A DNA stretch of 64,000 bases from Streptomyces cavernicola (GCF_029968035.1 NZ_JASCIQ010000008.1:1-64000), one strand, 5' to 3'. Shown: positions 26,588 to 35,776, counted from the stretch's first letter. Program-made: numbers and translations. The notes: generated by a model from the sequence alone, not told the origin.

Positions 26588-27787
26588 ATGACCGGCATGG
26601 CTCCTCTGACCGACCTCATCTGGGCGCGGGGGTACACCGATCCGGCCTGGGCCCGGCGGCACACGACGTCGGGGCGGGAACTGCTTCCGAGTCGCCGTGT
26701 CTGGCGGGGCCCCGGCATAGCCTCACCCTTGCCCTTGCCGGTCAGGTCACCCGGCGCGAGCCCCCTCGACGGTCTCGCCTTCGACGGGCCGCACGGGCAG
26801 TCGCTCACGCTCTCGGAGCTGCTCACCGCAGCCGAGACCGACGCCCTGCTCGTAGTGCACCGCGGGACGCTCGTCCACGAGCAGTATCTGCACGGATACG
26901 AGCCCCATGGCCTGCACTTCAACGCCTCGGCCGCGAAGTCCTATCTGGGCCTCGTCGCCTCGGTCCTGGCGCATGAAGGGCAGCTCGACCGGGACGCCCA
27001 GGTCGTGAAGTACGTCCCCGAGCTCGCCGGCACGGCCTTCGGCGAAGCGCAGGTCGACCACCTGCTCCACATGGGCACCCGCATGAGTTATGCGGGCCGC
27101 CCGTACGACAAGGCCCTGGAGGCTCAGCGTTACTTCGCCGTCCTCGCACCCCAGTTGCGCCCGTACGGCTACACCGGCCCCGCAACCATCCGCGAACACC
27201 TCGCCACCGCACACGCGACCGGTGAGCCGGGAGTCGAGTTCCGCTACGAGAACGGCAACGTCGAAGCACTCGCCGAAGTCCTGAGGCGCGTCGCCGGAAC
27301 CACCACGTCGGCACTGCTGTCCGAAATGATCTGGTCCCGGATCGGTGCGGAGGAGGACGCCTACTACGTTCTCGACGCGGAAGGCGTCGAAGCCGCCAGC
27401 GGCGGTTTCAGCGCCACCGCCCGGGATCTGGCCAGGTTCGGCGAGATGATCCGGCTAGGCGGCGCGCTGGGTGACCGTCAGATCGTCCCCGAGGCGGTCG
27501 CCTCCACGATCGTCTCCGGCGTACCGGACGGTGTCGGGCGCCGTGTCCGCTTCCCGGCAGCACCTTCCGACGCGCCCGCCACCCTCTCGTACCACGATCT
27601 GTGGTGGATCCCGAACGACCCCTACGGCTCCTTCATGGCAAGCGGCATTCACGGCCAGCGCCTCTTCGTCTGCCCCGCACTCGACCTGGTCATCGTCCAC
27701 TACGCCTCTCAGGTCGTCTCCCCAGCGGCCCCCTACCCGCCCCTCATCCAGGCATTTCTCAAGATCGGCACCTACCTCCAGGGCTGA
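26588..27787 (+). CDS. Serine hydrolase of the beta-lactamase / class C esterase family
   Basis: A 399-residue cytoplasmic protein without a signal peptide. The nucleophile motif is SAAK (in NASAAKSYLGLVAS, about residue 116), the catalytic Tyr lies in RYENGN (about 221) and a C-terminal SGIHGQRLF (about 358) replaces the KTG-type box. This set is typical of 6-aminohexanoate-dimer hydrolase and EstB-like esterases rather than antibiotic-resistance enzymes. GGAG seven bases ahead supports ATG 26588. Sharing an operator with the acyl-CoA operon suggests it hydrolyses an ester or amide that releases the acid to be activated. Confidence 0.85.
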   Translation: MTGMAPLTDLIWARGYTDPAWARRHTTSGRELLPSRRVWRGPGIASPLPLPVRSPGASPLDGLAFDGPHGQSLTLSELLTAAETDALLVVHRGTLVHEQYLHGYEPHGLHFNASAAKSYLGLVASVLAHEGQLDRDAQVVKYVPELAGTAFGEAQVDHLLHMGTRMSYAGRPYDKALEAQRYFAVLAPQLRPYGYTGPATIREHLATAHATGEPGVEFRYENGNVEALAEVLRRVAGTTTSALLSEMIWSRIGAEEDAYYVLDAEGVEAASGGFSATARDLARFGEMIRLGGALGDRQIVPEAVASTIVSGVPDGVGRRVRFPAAPSDAPATLSYHDLWWIPNDPYGSFMASGIHGQRLFVCPALDLVIVHYASQVVSPAAPYPPLIQAFLKIGTYLQG

Positions 27788-27908
27788 ATTCGAGAAGGGG
27801 CACTCGTCGGTTCCCAGCAAGGCCGAGGTCCCCGAACGACCAAACCGTTTCCCCTCGATCACGGAGTCGTTCCCTCCTTTGACAGATCACCGATCAAGGA
27901 GAAGTTCC

Positions 27909-28145
27909 GTGCGCATCCGCACCACCCTCACCACTGCCGTAGTAGCAGCCGCCGCCATCGTCGGCGCCGCCGGCACGGCGAGTGCCGACAGTGCCCCCAC
28001 CGGGCCGATCACGAACGGCGAGCTGCCGACCGGCCCGGTCAGTGGCGGACTGACCACGGAGGGCATGACCATGAGCGGGCTCCCGACCGACGCGCTCACC
28101 AAGGGCGGACTGCCCACCGACGCGCTGCTCGGCGGCGGGCTGTAG
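27909..28145 (+). CDS. Small secreted protein with GLPTDAL repeats
   Basis: A 78-residue exported peptide. The signal peptide (about 1-28) ends ATASADSAP-like at GTASADS. The mature 50 residues are built from a Gly-Leu-Pro-Thr motif: GELPTGPVSGGL, SGLPTDALTKG, GLPTDALLGGGL. It has no cysteine and ends in Gly-Gly-Gly-Leu. AAGGAG lies before GTG 27909, and a strong terminator follows 17 bases after the stop, so it is a genuine monocistronic gene. The family is not recognised. Confidence 0.75.
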   Translation: MRIRTTLTTAVVAAAAIVGAAGTASADSAPTGPITNGELPTGPVSGGLTTEGMTMSGLPTDALTKGGLPTDALLGGGL

Positions 28146-28162
28146 CCCCCACACACCACTTC

Positions 28163-28197
28163 GAAGGGTCTGGGAGCTCCGAGCTCCCAGACCCTTC
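28163..28197 (+). terminator. Perfect 17-bp terminator hairpin
   Basis: GAAGGGTCTGGGAGCTC (28163-28179) and its exact reverse complement (28181-28197) flank a single C. It separates the small secreted protein from the convergent M20 gene. Confidence 0.85.
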
Positions 28198-28235
28198 CGC
28201 GTGCCTGTGCCGACGGGGCCGCAGAAATCCGTCCG

Positions 28236-29408
28236 TCACTCCACGAACGCCTCGGCCGCCGCGAGGTACCCGGCGAGCAGGGCGTGCGCGACCTCGTCCA
28301 CGGCGGTGTCGTCGGGCAGGAACGCGGCCGAGTGCAGGCCCTCCTCGCCGCCCCCGGTGCCGACGAACAGCATCAGCGAGGGGAAGTGCGCGGAGTAGTA
28401 GGAGAAGTCGTCGGAGCCGGCCGATCTCAGTTCGGGTGCCGGTCGCAGGCCCAGCTCACCGAGCAGCGGTGTCGTCGCCGCGGTGAGTGCCGGGTCGTTG
28501 ACCAGTACGGGCTCGCCGTGCACGAAGGAGACCTCGGCCCGGCAGCCCTGGGTGCGGGCGACGAGCTGGGCCGTTTCCCTCATCTCCCGTTGTACGGCGG
28601 CCCGTTGGTCCGTATTCATGGCACGTAGAGTGCCGCGGGCGCTCGCCGTGTCCGGTACGACGTTGGCCGCGCTGCCTGCGTCGAGCCGGGTGACGCTGAG
28701 GACGAGCGGTGACATGGGGTCGGTGCGCCGGCTGACCAAGGTCTGCAGGGCGACGACGATGTGGGCGAGCGCGGCGACGGGGTCGTGCGTGAGGTGCGGG
28801 TAGGCCGCGTGGCCCCCTTGCCCGTGCACGGTCAGCGTGAACTCGTCGGAGGAGGCGTTGACCGCGCCGGGCGTGCAGGCGACGGTGCCCGGTGCGAGGA
28901 GCGGCTGGACGTGGGCGCCGATGACCGCACGGCACTCTTCGCGCCGGAGGACACCGTCCTCGACGATGTCCAGCGCGCCGGACGGATAGGCCTCCTCGCG
29001 TGGCTGAAGGACCATCAACAGCGGTACGGCGTCGTCGACTTGGTCCACCGCGAGGGCGAGTGCCGTCGCCGCCGCCACATGCACGTCGTGTCCGCAGGCG
29101 TGCATGACGCCGTCGCGCCGGGAGGCCCAGGGCGCGCCGGTCCGCTCGGTCACGGCCAGGGCGTCCATCTCTCCGCGTACGGCGACGGCGGGCCCCGGGC
29201 CGCCGATGCGGACGACCGCTCCCGTGTCGGCGGTCTTGGTCACGGCGCAGCGGTCTGGCAGGGCCTCGATGACCGTGTCACGGGTCTGGCCCTCGTCGCC
29301 GGACAGGCGCGGCTCGGCGTGGAGGCGGTGGCGCAGGGCGAGCGCGTCGGGCAGGCGCCTTCGCAGTTCCTCCGTGAGGCAGGCGCGCACTGTGGCGTCG
29401 ACGGTCAT
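28236..29408 (-). CDS. M20-family amidohydrolase (N-acyl-amino-acid / IAA-amide hydrolase type)
   Basis: A 390-residue zinc hydrolase with the M20 catalytic domain and an inserted dimerisation lid (about 185-290). Metal and catalytic motifs are visible: AVRGEMDAL (about 83), MHACGHDVHVA (about 105), the Glu pair in QPREEAYPSG, HGQGGHAAYPH in the lid and SDDFSYYSAHFPS near the end. Such enzymes remove acyl groups from amino acids or amines. ATG 29408 overlaps the amidohydrolase stop by four bases, making it the last gene of the permease/ligase/hydrolase operon. Confidence 0.88.
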   Translation of the reverse strand: MTVDATVRACLTEELRRRLPDALALRHRLHAEPRLSGDEGQTRDTVIEALPDRCAVTKTADTGAVVRIGGPGPAVAVRGEMDALAVTERTGAPWASRRDGVMHACGHDVHVAAATALALAVDQVDDAVPLLMVLQPREEAYPSGALDIVEDGVLRREECRAVIGAHVQPLLAPGTVACTPGAVNASSDEFTLTVHGQGGHAAYPHLTHDPVAALAHIVVALQTLVSRRTDPMSPLVLSVTRLDAGSAANVVPDTASARGTLRAMNTDQRAAVQREMRETAQLVARTQGCRAEVSFVHGEPVLVNDPALTAATTPLLGELGLRPAPELRSAGSDDFSYYSAHFPSLMLFVGTGGGEEGLHSAAFLPDDTAVDEVAHALLAGYLAAAEAFVE

Positions 29409-30562
29409 CGCGTCTCCGTCAGTCCGTAGACGCGCCGGGCGTTGTCCCGGCCGGTCAGGCGGACGACGCGGGCGGCCTCGTCGGGGTGCCAGTCCCCGTC
29501 GTCGACCCACCGTCCCAGTGCGCGGCGCATTCCCCGACGCCACAACAGGGCGCCCAGGTAGTGCAGTTCGGGCGGGCCCCAGGCGTCGGACGAGTAGAGG
29601 ACCTTGGAGAAGGGGGCGAGTTCGAGCGATTCGGCGATGAGGGCGTCGGAGCGGGCGCCCGTGTAGTTGACGCCGAGGCCGACGTCGAAGTACACGTGCG
29701 GGAAGATCTGCGCGAGGTAGCCGGCCCCCCGCTGGTACGGGTAGCAGTGCAGGAGCAGCAGGTCGACGCCGTACGGCTGGACGTTCTTGATGAAGCGCGT
29801 GAGCAGCAGCGGGTCGCAGCGGTGCAGTTCCACGTCGGCGTCGCCGTAGCCGGCGTGCAGCTGGATCGGCAGGCCGCGGTCGACGCCGGTCCAGAGGGCG
29901 AAGCGCAGCAGCACGGGGTCGGACACGCGGTAGCTGCCGGTGTCTTGGGCTTCGCGCAGCCAGGTTCCGGCGGCGCGCATGGTCTCGTCGTCGGTGGGGC
30001 GGTCCGGGTCGAAGTCGAAGCCGTGGCGGTAGGCGATGATGCTCTTCACGCCGACCGCGCCGGCGGTCCGTTCGGCGAGCAAAGCCCGGAACCGTTCGGG
30101 AAGTTCCGTGGCGGTGACTCCGCTGCGGGCGACGTCCTCCAGGACGGATTCGAGCCGTACGACCTCGTGGGCTGCCTGTCCCGAGGCCCTGGCCATCTCG
30201 TCCACGCCGAGGATCGCCTCGCCCTTGTGTCCGGTCTCGACGAGGTAGTCGCCGATTCCGGTGGCGGTGAGGAGGCGGCGCGTGACCTCGGCGGGGCCGA
30301 GGGCGCCGCGGGCGGCGAGGTAGGACTCGGCGGAGGCGTGCGGTTCGAGGCCCAGGAGGGGTGCGCACCAGCGGCGTACGGCGAAGCCGAGCTGGGAGTC
30401 GAGGTGGGTGGTGCCGGGTGGTGCGGGCCAGTCGGACTCGGTGAGCATCAGCTCGAATCCGGCGCGGTCGGTGTCGTCGCGCAGCGCGCCGTGGACGTGG
30501 TGGTCGACGAGGGGCGTGGTGCGCAGGGCGGCTTCGAGGGTGGGGTGGGCTTCAGTGGACAC
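29405..30562 (-). CDS. FluG-like amidohydrolase (amidohydrolase 2 superfamily)
   Basis: A 385-residue TIM-barrel hydrolase. The first metal motif is LVDHHVHGAL (about 20-28), GVKSIIAYRHGFD and PIQLHAGYGDAD supply further residues, LLLLHCYPYQRGAGYLA is followed by YFDVGLGVNYTG, and SSDAWGPPELHYL is the late Asp region. This is the N-terminal half of fungal FluG, which is fused there to a glutamine synthetase-like domain. Here the partner ligase is the adjacent gene, with an 11-base overlap. The GTG at 30562 is chosen because the residues upstream belong to the ligase in another frame. It probably hydrolyses a gamma-glutamyl amide or related amide made or sensed by the pathway. Confidence 0.85.
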   Translation of the reverse strand: MSTEAHPTLEAALRTTPLVDHHVHGALRDDTDRAGFELMLTESDWPAPPGTTHLDSQLGFAVRRWCAPLLGLEPHASAESYLAARGALGPAEVTRRLLTATGIGDYLVETGHKGEAILGVDEMARASGQAAHEVVRLESVLEDVARSGVTATELPERFRALLAERTAGAVGVKSIIAYRHGFDFDPDRPTDDETMRAAGTWLREAQDTGSYRVSDPVLLRFALWTGVDRGLPIQLHAGYGDADVELHRCDPLLLTRFIKNVQPYGVDLLLLHCYPYQRGAGYLAQIFPHVYFDVGLGVNYTGARSDALIAESLELAPFSKVLYSSDAWGPPELHYLGALLWRRGMRRALGRWVDDGDWHPDEAARVVRLTGRDNARRVYGLTETR

Positions 30563-31862
30563 GTGCGGTCTCCCGGGCGCGGGCGGCGTCGTCGAGGCCG
30601 TCCAGGCGGTCGAGTTCGTGGTGGCGGACGGCGAGGTGGGTGGTGAGCAGGTCGGGGTCGAACCAGGAGCACGCGACCTTGTCGGCTTCCAGGGCCTGGA
30701 GGGCCTCGGGCAGGGTGCCCGGCAGGGCGGGCACGTCGGCGAGTTCACTCTCGTCGGCGTTCTCGGGCCACACCACCGGCTGCGGGTAGTCGGCCGCGCT
30801 GCCGCTGAGCCCCGCCAGGCCGGCGCGGACGAGCACGCCGAGCGCGAGCCAGGGGTTGGCGGTGGCGTCCGCCGCCCGGTACTCCAGGTTGAACTGGCGG
30901 CCTTGCTCGCCGCCGCCGAGCCGGGAGGTGGGGCAGATCCGCAGCAGTGCCTCGCGGTTGCGTTCGGCGAGGAAGACGCCGCCCACGCTCCAGCGGTGGG
31001 GGGTCAGTCGCAGGTACGAGGTGGGGCTGGGCGCGGTCCATGCGGTGAGTGCTCGGGCGTGGCGCAGGATGCCGGCGGCGAAGCGGGCACCGGGTGCGGA
31101 CAGGCTGCCGGGCCGTGCGGGGTCGTGGAGGACGGGGCGGCCGTCGGCGTCCTGGAGGCTGAGGTGGATGTGGACGCCGTTGCCGGAGCCGGCGGGGTCG
31201 GGCAGCGGGGCGAAGCCGGCCCGCAGGCCTCGCCGGCCGGCGAGGTCGCGGACGAGTTCCCGCAGCAGCACGGCGCGGTCGGCGGCGGTGAGGGCGTCCG
31301 CCGGGCGCAGGGTGATCTCGAACTGGTCGTCTCCGTACTCGGGCAGCCAGTTCTCGGGCCGCAGCCCGGCCGCGTCGAGGAGGGCGAGGAGGTCGGAGCC
31401 GAACGGCTCGGCGGCGCGCAGGCGTTGGAGGGAGAAGGGGCGGGTCGCGGGGAGGCCTTCGAGGGTGAATTCATGCTCGAAGGACGCGGTGACGCTCAGG
31501 CCCGTGGTCTCGCGCAGTTCGTCGAGGGCGGTGCGCAGGAAGGTGCGGGGGCAGCACGCCCAGGGCTCGCCGTCGAGCCGGGTCTGGTCGGCGAGGTAGA
31601 GGCGCAGGCCGGGCTTGCCCGCGTCGGGGTCGGCGGGGATGTCGGTCCGGGTGGCCTCGTCGGGCAGCAGGCGCAGGTCGCCGGTGGAGCCGAACGCGGT
31701 GCCGGGCGCGATGGGCCCGAAGGACGTGATGCCGAGATTGGCGGGGACCCATCCGGTGCCGGTCCGCAGAACGTCCTCTTCGTCGGTGTGGGGTACGGCG
31801 CGGCCTCTGACCTGCCCTGACAGGTCGCAGGTCGCGACGAAGACGGTGGCGGCATCGGACAT
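30552..31862 (-). CDS. Glutamine synthetase-family ligase (gamma-glutamyl-amine type)
   Basis: A 436-residue GS-fold protein. The beta-grasp N-terminus (about 1-100) is followed by the catalytic domain with FEHEFTLEG (metal Glu), GNGVHIHLSLQ, SPTSYLRLTPHRWSVGGV, AERNREALLRI and NLEYRAADATANPW. It lacks the length and the adenylylation-loop Tyr of housekeeping GlnA, so it is better placed with GlnA-like enzymes that glutamylate amines. AGGAG seven bases before ATG 31862 sets the start. It sits between the permease and the FluG-like hydrolase, an arrangement that suggests uptake, gamma-glutamylation and stepwise hydrolysis of an amine. The amine is unknown. Confidence 0.85.
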   Translation of the reverse strand: MSDAATVFVATCDLSGQVRGRAVPHTDEEDVLRTGTGWVPANLGITSFGPIAPGTAFGSTGDLRLLPDEATRTDIPADPDAGKPGLRLYLADQTRLDGEPWACCPRTFLRTALDELRETTGLSVTASFEHEFTLEGLPATRPFSLQRLRAAEPFGSDLLALLDAAGLRPENWLPEYGDDQFEITLRPADALTAADRAVLLRELVRDLAGRRGLRAGFAPLPDPAGSGNGVHIHLSLQDADGRPVLHDPARPGSLSAPGARFAAGILRHARALTAWTAPSPTSYLRLTPHRWSVGGVFLAERNREALLRICPTSRLGGGEQGRQFNLEYRAADATANPWLALGVLVRAGLAGLSGSAADYPQPVVWPENADESELADVPALPGTLPEALQALEADKVACSWFDPDLLTTHLAVRHHELDRLDGLDDAARARETARVH

Positions 31863-31927
31863 CGACGGCTCCTGAACGGGTGCTGTGGTACGGGAAGTCG
31901 AGCGCGCGGGCGGTACGGGCGGCGCGG

Positions 31928-33418
31928 TCATGAGGGGCGGCCGCTGGGTTGTGCGGGGTGGGGCGGCAGCGGGTCGTGGGCCTGGTCGGCCGGTACCGGT
32001 CCGGCGTCGTCGGTCTGTTCGGCGCGCAGGCTGTCCCCGATGCGCTGGGCCCGCTCGGGAGCAAGGACCACGATCGCGGCCCCGGCCAGGCACCAGGCGC
32101 CCGCGATCCACGGGAAGTAGCTGTACGGCGCTTCCTGACCGGTGGACTGCTCGACGTAGACGAAGACGAGGTAGGCGATGGCGGCGACGGGGACGGCCAC
32201 TTCCCAGCGGGGTATGCGGCCCCGGCCGGAGAGGGTGAAGGCGATGACTCCGGCGCCGGCGACCGCGTAGGCGACGAGGAGGCAGAGCACCCCGATGGTG
32301 GCGAACCAGTAGTAGGCGTCGAAGGCGCCGGTGCCGGCGGCCCAGACCGTGGCACACAGCAGGACGCCGATGACGCCGGTGGTGCGCAGCGCGGGGACGG
32401 GGGCGTGGGTGCGTGGGTGGGTGCGGGCCAGTCGGCGCGGGCCGAAGCCGTCGCGGGCCAGGGCGAAGCACAGGCGGGAGGCGGCCGCTGAGGAGGAGAG
32501 GGCCCCGGCGAAGGCGGCGGCCGCCGCGGTGAAGGCGATGACGAGGGCGAACCAGGTGCCGATGTACTGCCCGGCGAGGGTGGACAGCGACGACTCGGCG
32601 GAGGCGAAGGCGGCGATGCCGCGGTGGTCGGTGCCGAAGCCGATGGTCTGGGCGAACATCACGCCCACGTAGAGGATGCCGGTGAGCACGATGCTGCCGA
32701 CCAGGGCTCGGGGGATGTTGCGCTTGGGTTCGTCGGTCTCTTCGCCCAGCGAGGTGCAGGCCTCGAACCCCGCCCAGGAGAGGAACGCGAACACGGTGGC
32801 GCTGACGATGGCGCTCGCGCTGTGGCCTCCCGTGGTGAAGGGGGTCAGGTCGAAGCGCTGGCCGTGGGGCGCGCTGCCGGTGCCGACGCGGATGACGACG
32901 ACGGCGCTCAGCACCAGCATGGCCAGGATGCCGATGCCCTCGATCAGGAGAAGCGCGCGGGCGGTGATGCGGGTGTCGCGCGAGTTGAGCACCGTCACGC
33001 CGAGGGCGGCGATCAGTGAGATCACGATCCAGGGGCCGCTGTCGTGGATCCCGAGCGCGGCCAGGAAGGCGTTCACGAAGACGCCGGTGGCGGCCAGGGT
33101 GCAGGTGAGGAAGGCGATGTACGTGCCGAGCAGGGCGAATCCGCCGAAGAAGCCGGCGCGCGGGCCGATGGTGCTGCCGGCCAGGGCGTAGACGGAGCCG
33201 GCGTGGCTGATGTGCCGCGTCAGGCGCCAGAACCCGTAGCCGACGAGGGCGACGCCGAGGAGGCCGAGGAGGAAGACAAGGGGGACGGCGGTGCCGACGG
33301 CGTCGGCGACCCCGGCGCCGTTGAGTCCCATGGCGAGGGTCGGGCCCATCATGCCGACGGAGAGCGCCCAGGCCTCCCACAGTCGGAGCTTGCGTCGGGG
33401 CCGGTGTTCGTCGGGCAC
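31928..33418 (-). CDS. APC-superfamily amino acid/amine permease
   Basis: A 496-residue transporter with twelve membrane helices and a charged C-terminal tail. Helix 1 begins LWEAWALSVGMMGPTLAM and helix 6 has the FLSWAGFEACTSLGEETDEPKRNIPRA segment, typical of the amino acid-polyamine-organocation superfamily. The start chosen is GTG 33418, which has AGGGAG at ideal spacing. An ATG at 33478 would add 20 residues of low complexity and has no ribosome site. It is the first gene of the ligase/hydrolase operon, 65 bp ahead of the ligase, and most likely imports its substrate. Confidence 0.87.
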   Translation of the reverse strand: MPDEHRPRRKLRLWEAWALSVGMMGPTLAMGLNGAGVADAVGTAVPLVFLLGLLGVALVGYGFWRLTRHISHAGSVYALAGSTIGPRAGFFGGFALLGTYIAFLTCTLAATGVFVNAFLAALGIHDSGPWIVISLIAALGVTVLNSRDTRITARALLLIEGIGILAMLVLSAVVVIRVGTGSAPHGQRFDLTPFTTGGHSASAIVSATVFAFLSWAGFEACTSLGEETDEPKRNIPRALVGSIVLTGILYVGVMFAQTIGFGTDHRGIAAFASAESSLSTLAGQYIGTWFALVIAFTAAAAAFAGALSSSAAASRLCFALARDGFGPRRLARTHPRTHAPVPALRTTGVIGVLLCATVWAAGTGAFDAYYWFATIGVLCLLVAYAVAGAGVIAFTLSGRGRIPRWEVAVPVAAIAYLVFVYVEQSTGQEAPYSYFPWIAGAWCLAGAAIVVLAPERAQRIGDSLRAEQTDDAGPVPADQAHDPLPPHPAQPSGRPS

Positions 33419-33507
33419 GAAGGCTCCCTGCGGGCGGGGCCGCTGCGTGCGGCCCGGACCCTGATATGAAATAGCCATTCCAGGTAGGGCGTCAATAGTC
33501 GCCCACA

Positions 33508-33527
33508 AGTGAAACGGTTCTTTCACT
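33508..33527. promoter_or_regulatory. Candidate RpiR operator palindrome
   Basis: AGTGAAA (33508-33514) and TTTCACT (33521-33527) are perfect 7-bp inverted arms with a CGGTTC spacer. It lies 90 bp upstream of the permease GTG and 60 bp past the RpiR stop. TGAAA-N-TTTCA palindromes are the usual target shape of RpiR/MurR-type regulators. Confidence 0.6.
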
Positions 33528-33587
33528 CTTCGGTTCTCGCCCGGCTCGGCAACCCGGCTCGCCTGTCCCGAGAACCGCTGCGTCGCC

Positions 33588-34496
33588 TCAGGCCAAGTCC
33601 GTCCCCGGCCCGGCCTCCAGGGACCCGAGCGCGTCGTCGACCGCGCGCATCCGCCGGGCCGCGGCCGTCCCGAGGCGCGCCTGAACGGCGGCCACCAGCG
33701 CCTCCACCAGCGCGAGGGGCGCCACCAGACTGTCGAACGGGCTGGGCGCCTCCACGCGCGCGGGCAGCACGACGTCCGCGAACCGCGCGACCGGCGACAG
33801 CCACGGGTCGGTGACCAGCACGATCGTCGCGCCCCGCCCGTGAGCGAAGCGAGCCAGCTCGACGGTGCCGCGCTGATACCGCCTCAGATCGAAGACCACG
33901 CACACGTCCCGTGGCCCCAGGTCGGCCACGAGGCCCTCGTCGCGCCCCGCCCCCCGCACATGCAGCAGCGTGTCCGGGCGCATCAGCCGCAGATGCAGGT
34001 CCAGGTACTCCGCCAGCGTCGAGGTGAAGCGCCCGCCGAAGCCCACGACCCGCCTCGACGGGTCGCACAGCAGCTCCACGGCCCGCTCGAAGTCCTCCGC
34101 CGACAGCGCGGCGAAGGTCTGCTTCAGGGCGGCGCACCCCACATCGGCCGCCACCTCCATCAGTTCCGACGTGTCCGAGGCGTCGGTGATCACCGCCGGG
34201 ATCGTCAACGGCGAGGCCCGCCGCGCCTGCACCTCGTCGCGCAGCGCCGCCTGGAAGTCCCGGTAGCCGGCGAACCCGAGGCGGGCCACGAAGCGCACCA
34301 CGGTGGGAGCGCTCGCGCCGGCCCGCGCGGCGAGCGCCGAGGTCGACTCGAGGCCCGCGGCGGGATAGTGGCCGAGCAGCGCCTTCGCGATCTTCCGTTC
34401 ACCGGCGGAGAAGGAGTCCTGCGCGCGGCGCACCCGGTCGGCCACCGTCTGCGTGGCCGCGCGCGAGGTGTCGCCGTGGTCCTGGGGGGAGTGCAT
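33588..34496 (-). CDS. RpiR/MurR-family transcriptional regulator with SIS domain
   Basis: A 302-residue regulator. The N-terminal HTH_6 domain (about 15-90) has FSAGERKIAKALLGHYPAAGLEST, ALAARAGASAPTVVRFVARLGF and GYRDFQAALRDEV. The C-terminal SIS domain (about 130-275) has CDPSRRVVGFGGRFTS and IVLVTDPWLSPVARFADVVL, normally binding a phosphosugar or similar. ATG 34496 is preferred to an ATG 26 codons upstream because AAGGA precedes it. It lies 169 bp upstream of the permease operon, in the same direction, and probably regulates that operon via the palindrome at 33508. Confidence 0.88.
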   Translation of the reverse strand: MHSPQDHGDTSRAATQTVADRVRRAQDSFSAGERKIAKALLGHYPAAGLESTSALAARAGASAPTVVRFVARLGFAGYRDFQAALRDEVQARRASPLTIPAVITDASDTSELMEVAADVGCAALKQTFAALSAEDFERAVELLCDPSRRVVGFGGRFTSTLAEYLDLHLRLMRPDTLLHVRGAGRDEGLVADLGPRDVCVVFDLRRYQRGTVELARFAHGRGATIVLVTDPWLSPVARFADVVLPARVEAPSPFDSLVAPLALVEALVAAVQARLGTAAARRMRAVDDALGSLEAGPGTDLA

Positions 34497-34570
34497 CCGT
34501 TCCTTCTCTCCGCTCGCTTCGGGTGCTGCCGCGCGTCGCCGGGGGTGGCCGGACCGCGCCTCGGATCGTG

Positions 34571-35776
34571 TCATCTCGCGCCGTCCGCGACATGGTCGGC
34601 GCCGGGGTTCTTCCGTTCCCGCCGGGCGCCCCGGGCCGTCGCGCCGGCGCCGACGACCGGCGAGCCGACGGGGGTGAGCCGCCCGTCCTCGCGCCGCACG
34701 AAACCGCGCTTGGGCGTCTGCGCGGTCAGGGTCACGTCGACCTGGTCGATGCCCTCCTCGGCGCCGGTCACCTCGTCCAGGAACGTGTAGAGGGCGGCAC
34801 GGTCGGCCAGGGCGATATCGGCGACGAGCTGACAGTCCCCCGTGGTGGCCACCAGGTAGTGCACCTGCGGGCAGCGCGCGAGCCGGGTGCCCACCTCGGT
34901 GGTGCGCCCCGGCGCCACCCGCAGCCACAGTTGCGCCTCGACGGGCATGCCGAGCAGGGACGCCTCGGCGTCGGCACGGATGAAGACCATCCCGCGGGCG
35001 CGCAGCGCCTCGATCCGGCGCCAGGCCGTGGACGGTGAGATCCCCGCCGCCGCCGCGATCTGGTCCGTCGTCGCCCGGCCGTCCAGGGAGAGCAGTTCCA
35101 GGACCGCGTTCTCCTCCGCCGTGGGTTCCGCCGGGCGTGCCGCGAGACTGGCGACCGGATCGAGGTCGGTGCGTGCAAGGGCCGCCGTCTCCTCCGCCGT
35201 CAGGACGTCGAGGCGCCACTCGTGCGAGGACTTGAAGTACCGCAGGACCGCGTGCGTGCGCAGCGAGGTGACGCCCGGGAGCGCCGCGACCTCGTCGAGG
35301 ACCATGGGCAGCAGTCGCTCCCGCCCGACGTCCATCTCCACGAAGCAGTCCGTCGACCCCGTCACCACCGACACCCAGCGGATCTCGGGCATGGCCGCCA
35401 GGCTCCGCGCCACCGCACGCAGCCGCCGTGGTTCGCAGCCGATCCGCAGCAGGTACGGCTCGCCCCACCCGACGAGCTGTTTGTGCACGATGCCGACGAC
35501 GGCCACCCACCCCTCCTGGAGCAGCCGGGAGGCCCGCCGCGCCACCGTGCGTTCGCTCTCGCCGAGGGCGCGGGCGATGCGCCCCCACGAGGCGCGGCCG
35601 TCGATCTGGAGGGCGGCGACGATGCGGAGGTCGAGCGGATCGAGCAGGGCCCCGGGCGCGGGCCCGACCGGCCTGGCCTGCGGGCAAGCGCCGCCTCGCG
35701 CACTCGGCGCCCGCCCGCCGCCCGGCACGGGTCCGCGCCCGCTCCCGCTTGCCCGACCTGAGCGGAACTCCGTCAC
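34571..35776 (-). CDS. Lrp/AsnC-family regulator with two DNA-binding and two ligand domains
   Basis: A 401-residue duplicated Lrp-type protein. The first unit is an HTH (about 50-95: LDLRIVAALQIDGRASWGRIARALG then ERTVARRASRLLQEG) followed by a RAM/AsnC effector fold (about 110-185). The second unit has an HTH (about 215-260: ENAVLELLSLDGRATTDQIAA) and another effector fold (about 275-350). Double-length Lrp proteins of this kind are common in actinobacteria. GTG 35776 has GAGGGGG at good spacing; an ATG five codons upstream does not. It is divergent from the MHS transporter and amidase and likely controls them. Confidence 0.85.
   Translation of the reverse strand: MTEFRSGRASGSGRGPVPGGGRAPSARGGACPQARPVGPAPGALLDPLDLRIVAALQIDGRASWGRIARALGESERTVARRASRLLQEGWVAVVGIVHKQLVGWGEPYLLRIGCEPRRLRAVARSLAAMPEIRWVSVVTGSTDCFVEMDVGRERLLPMVLDEVAALPGVTSLRTHAVLRYFKSSHEWRLDVLTAEETAALARTDLDPVASLAARPAEPTAEENAVLELLSLDGRATTDQIAAAAGISPSTAWRRIEALRARGMVFIRADAEASLLGMPVEAQLWLRVAPGRTTEVGTRLARCPQVHYLVATTGDCQLVADIALADRAALYTFLDEVTGAEEGIDQVDVTLTAQTPKRGFVRREDGRLTPVGSPVVGAGATARGARRERKNPGADHVADGAR

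Noticed and set aside
34497..34574. Longer RpiR protein starting at 34574
   Set aside because: The extra 26 residues are low-complexity and lack a ribosome site, while ATG 34496 has AAGGA at good spacing.
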